DNA of 64,000 bases from Kazachstania africana CBS 2517 (taxonomy: Eukaryota; Ascomycota; Saccharomycetes; Saccharomycetales; Saccharomycetaceae): assembly GCF_000304475.1 (NCBI RefSeq), contig NC_018945.1, positions 620,001-684,000 on the forward strand, given 5' to 3'. The notes below the pieces were generated by a model. That model did not search any database, was not told where the DNA came from, and saw only the letters and a list, made by a program, of their open reading frames with translations. Position numbers and translations under genes: made by a program. Positions 63,525 through 64,000 of this stretch are shown here, piece after piece (position 1 is the stretch's first letter; each line of letters opens with the position of its first letter).

Positions 63525-64000
63525 CTACCATTCTTGATGGATAACATCAGAAATAGCGGCAGCGACCTTCTTAGGAGCTGGGATATCGTCGAATTTTAAT
63601 AAAGAGGAGCCTCCTTCGAAGAAAGAATAGATATCCCTTCTTAATTCTTCGTATTTTCTAATGAATTCTTCTTTTTGTAAAGTAATTCCGATATCATCTA
63701 ATCCGTTCACTAGACAATGTTTTCTAAATGGTTCGACGTCGAAATGATCAATTAAAACATTACCATTAGAGTCAGAAATAGTTTGATTTGGAAGGTCAAC
63801 CACTAATTTGCCACCTGCATTTGCAGTAGGAATTAATTTTTCTTCTATCACAGTTTGTTCTAATCTGATTGGTAATAAACCATTCTTGAATGAATTGTTA
63901 TAGAAAATATCACCGAATGATGGGGCAATGATGGATTTGATACCGAAATCTTTTAAGGCCCATGGGGCATGTTCTCTTGAAGAACCACAACCAAAATTAT
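63525..64000 (-). CDS. LEU1: Leu1, isopropylmalate isomerase (3' part only; runs off the window)
   Basis: The last ~158 codons of 3-isopropylmalate dehydratase, the cytosolic Fe-S enzyme of leucine synthesis. The open frame continues past base 64000; the ATG at 63851 is internal. The swivelling LeuD-type domain is recognisable from [19 protein letters not shown] (about 63944-63999), followed by [19 protein letters not shown] and [10 protein letters not shown]. The C-terminus ([13 protein letters not shown]) is complete. The catalytic aconitase-like domain with its cluster cysteines lies outside the window. Confidence 0.95.
   Translation of the reverse strand, partial: NFGCGSSREHAPWALKDFGIKSIIAPSFGDIFYNNSFKNGLLPIRLEQTVIEEKLIPTANAGGKLVVDLPNQTISDSNGNVLIDHFDVEPFRKHCLVNGLDDIGITLQKEEFIRKYEELRRDIYSFFEGGSSLLKFDDIPAPKKVAAAISDVIHQEW

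Overview
The window is nuclear DNA from a budding yeast of the family Saccharomycetaceae. Nearly every gene has a recognisable Saccharomyces cerevisiae counterpart. Genes are dense and mostly intronless, and the few introns carry GTATGT and TACTAAC signals. tRNA-Ser genes have long variable arms. Promoters carry Reb1, PAC/RRPE, Rpn4 and sterol-response motifs. The gene order points to a post-whole-genome-duplication species other than Saccharomyces. Genes that S. cerevisiae keeps on different arms or chromosomes (NSR1 and MTR3 versus RIM8, RNA15 and DST1; EFB1 of chromosome I beside ERG26, EFM5 and SWC4 of chromosome VII) are interleaved here, as expected from different losses after duplication. 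No conventional point centromere is visible where S. cerevisiae has CEN7. That would fit Naumovozyma, whose centromeres are known to be unconventional, but the genus is an inference and is not proven. Layout. 1-6760: NSR1, RIM8, MTR3, RNA15, DST1 (nucleolar RNA biogenesis, pH signalling, exosome, mRNA 3' processing, TFIIS). 6927-7008: tRNA-Ser(AGA), followed by 0.9 kb without genes. 7907-20269: PIB2, STT3, GET1, CKB1, JAC1, ATE1, KAP122, a block collinear with S. cerevisiae YGL023-YGL016 minus ALK1. 20409-20510: intron-containing tRNA-Ser(GCU), then another gene-free 0.9 kb. 21455-35285: ECT1, STF2, PRP18, TFG2, PEX31, CUL3, SWC4, EFB1 (its intron holds an snR18-type box C/D snoRNA), ERG26 and the two-intron EFM5, the old centromere neighbourhood. 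35848-35930: tRNA-Leu(UAA), then 0.8 kb gene-free. 36751-50638: RPN14, COG7, PMC1 and two tandem PMA1-type H+-ATPases. 51347-64000: PUF4, two tandem PDR1-type zinc-cluster regulators, ERG4, SCL1 and the 3' part of LEU1. How genes relate. Two neighbouring systems have expanded in tandem: the plasma-membrane proton pump (two PMA1 copies beside the vacuolar Ca2+ pump PMC1) and the pleiotropic drug-resistance regulator (two PDR1 copies). The PMA1 copies show patchwork near-identity typical of gene conversion, set in otherwise diverged, differently codon-biased sequence. One PDR1 copy keeps all six zinc cysteines and the C-terminal activation motif but has lost the basic residues expected to read CGG. 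These two tandem pairs are the most unusual content. I see no transposon, virus, CRISPR array or toxin gene.
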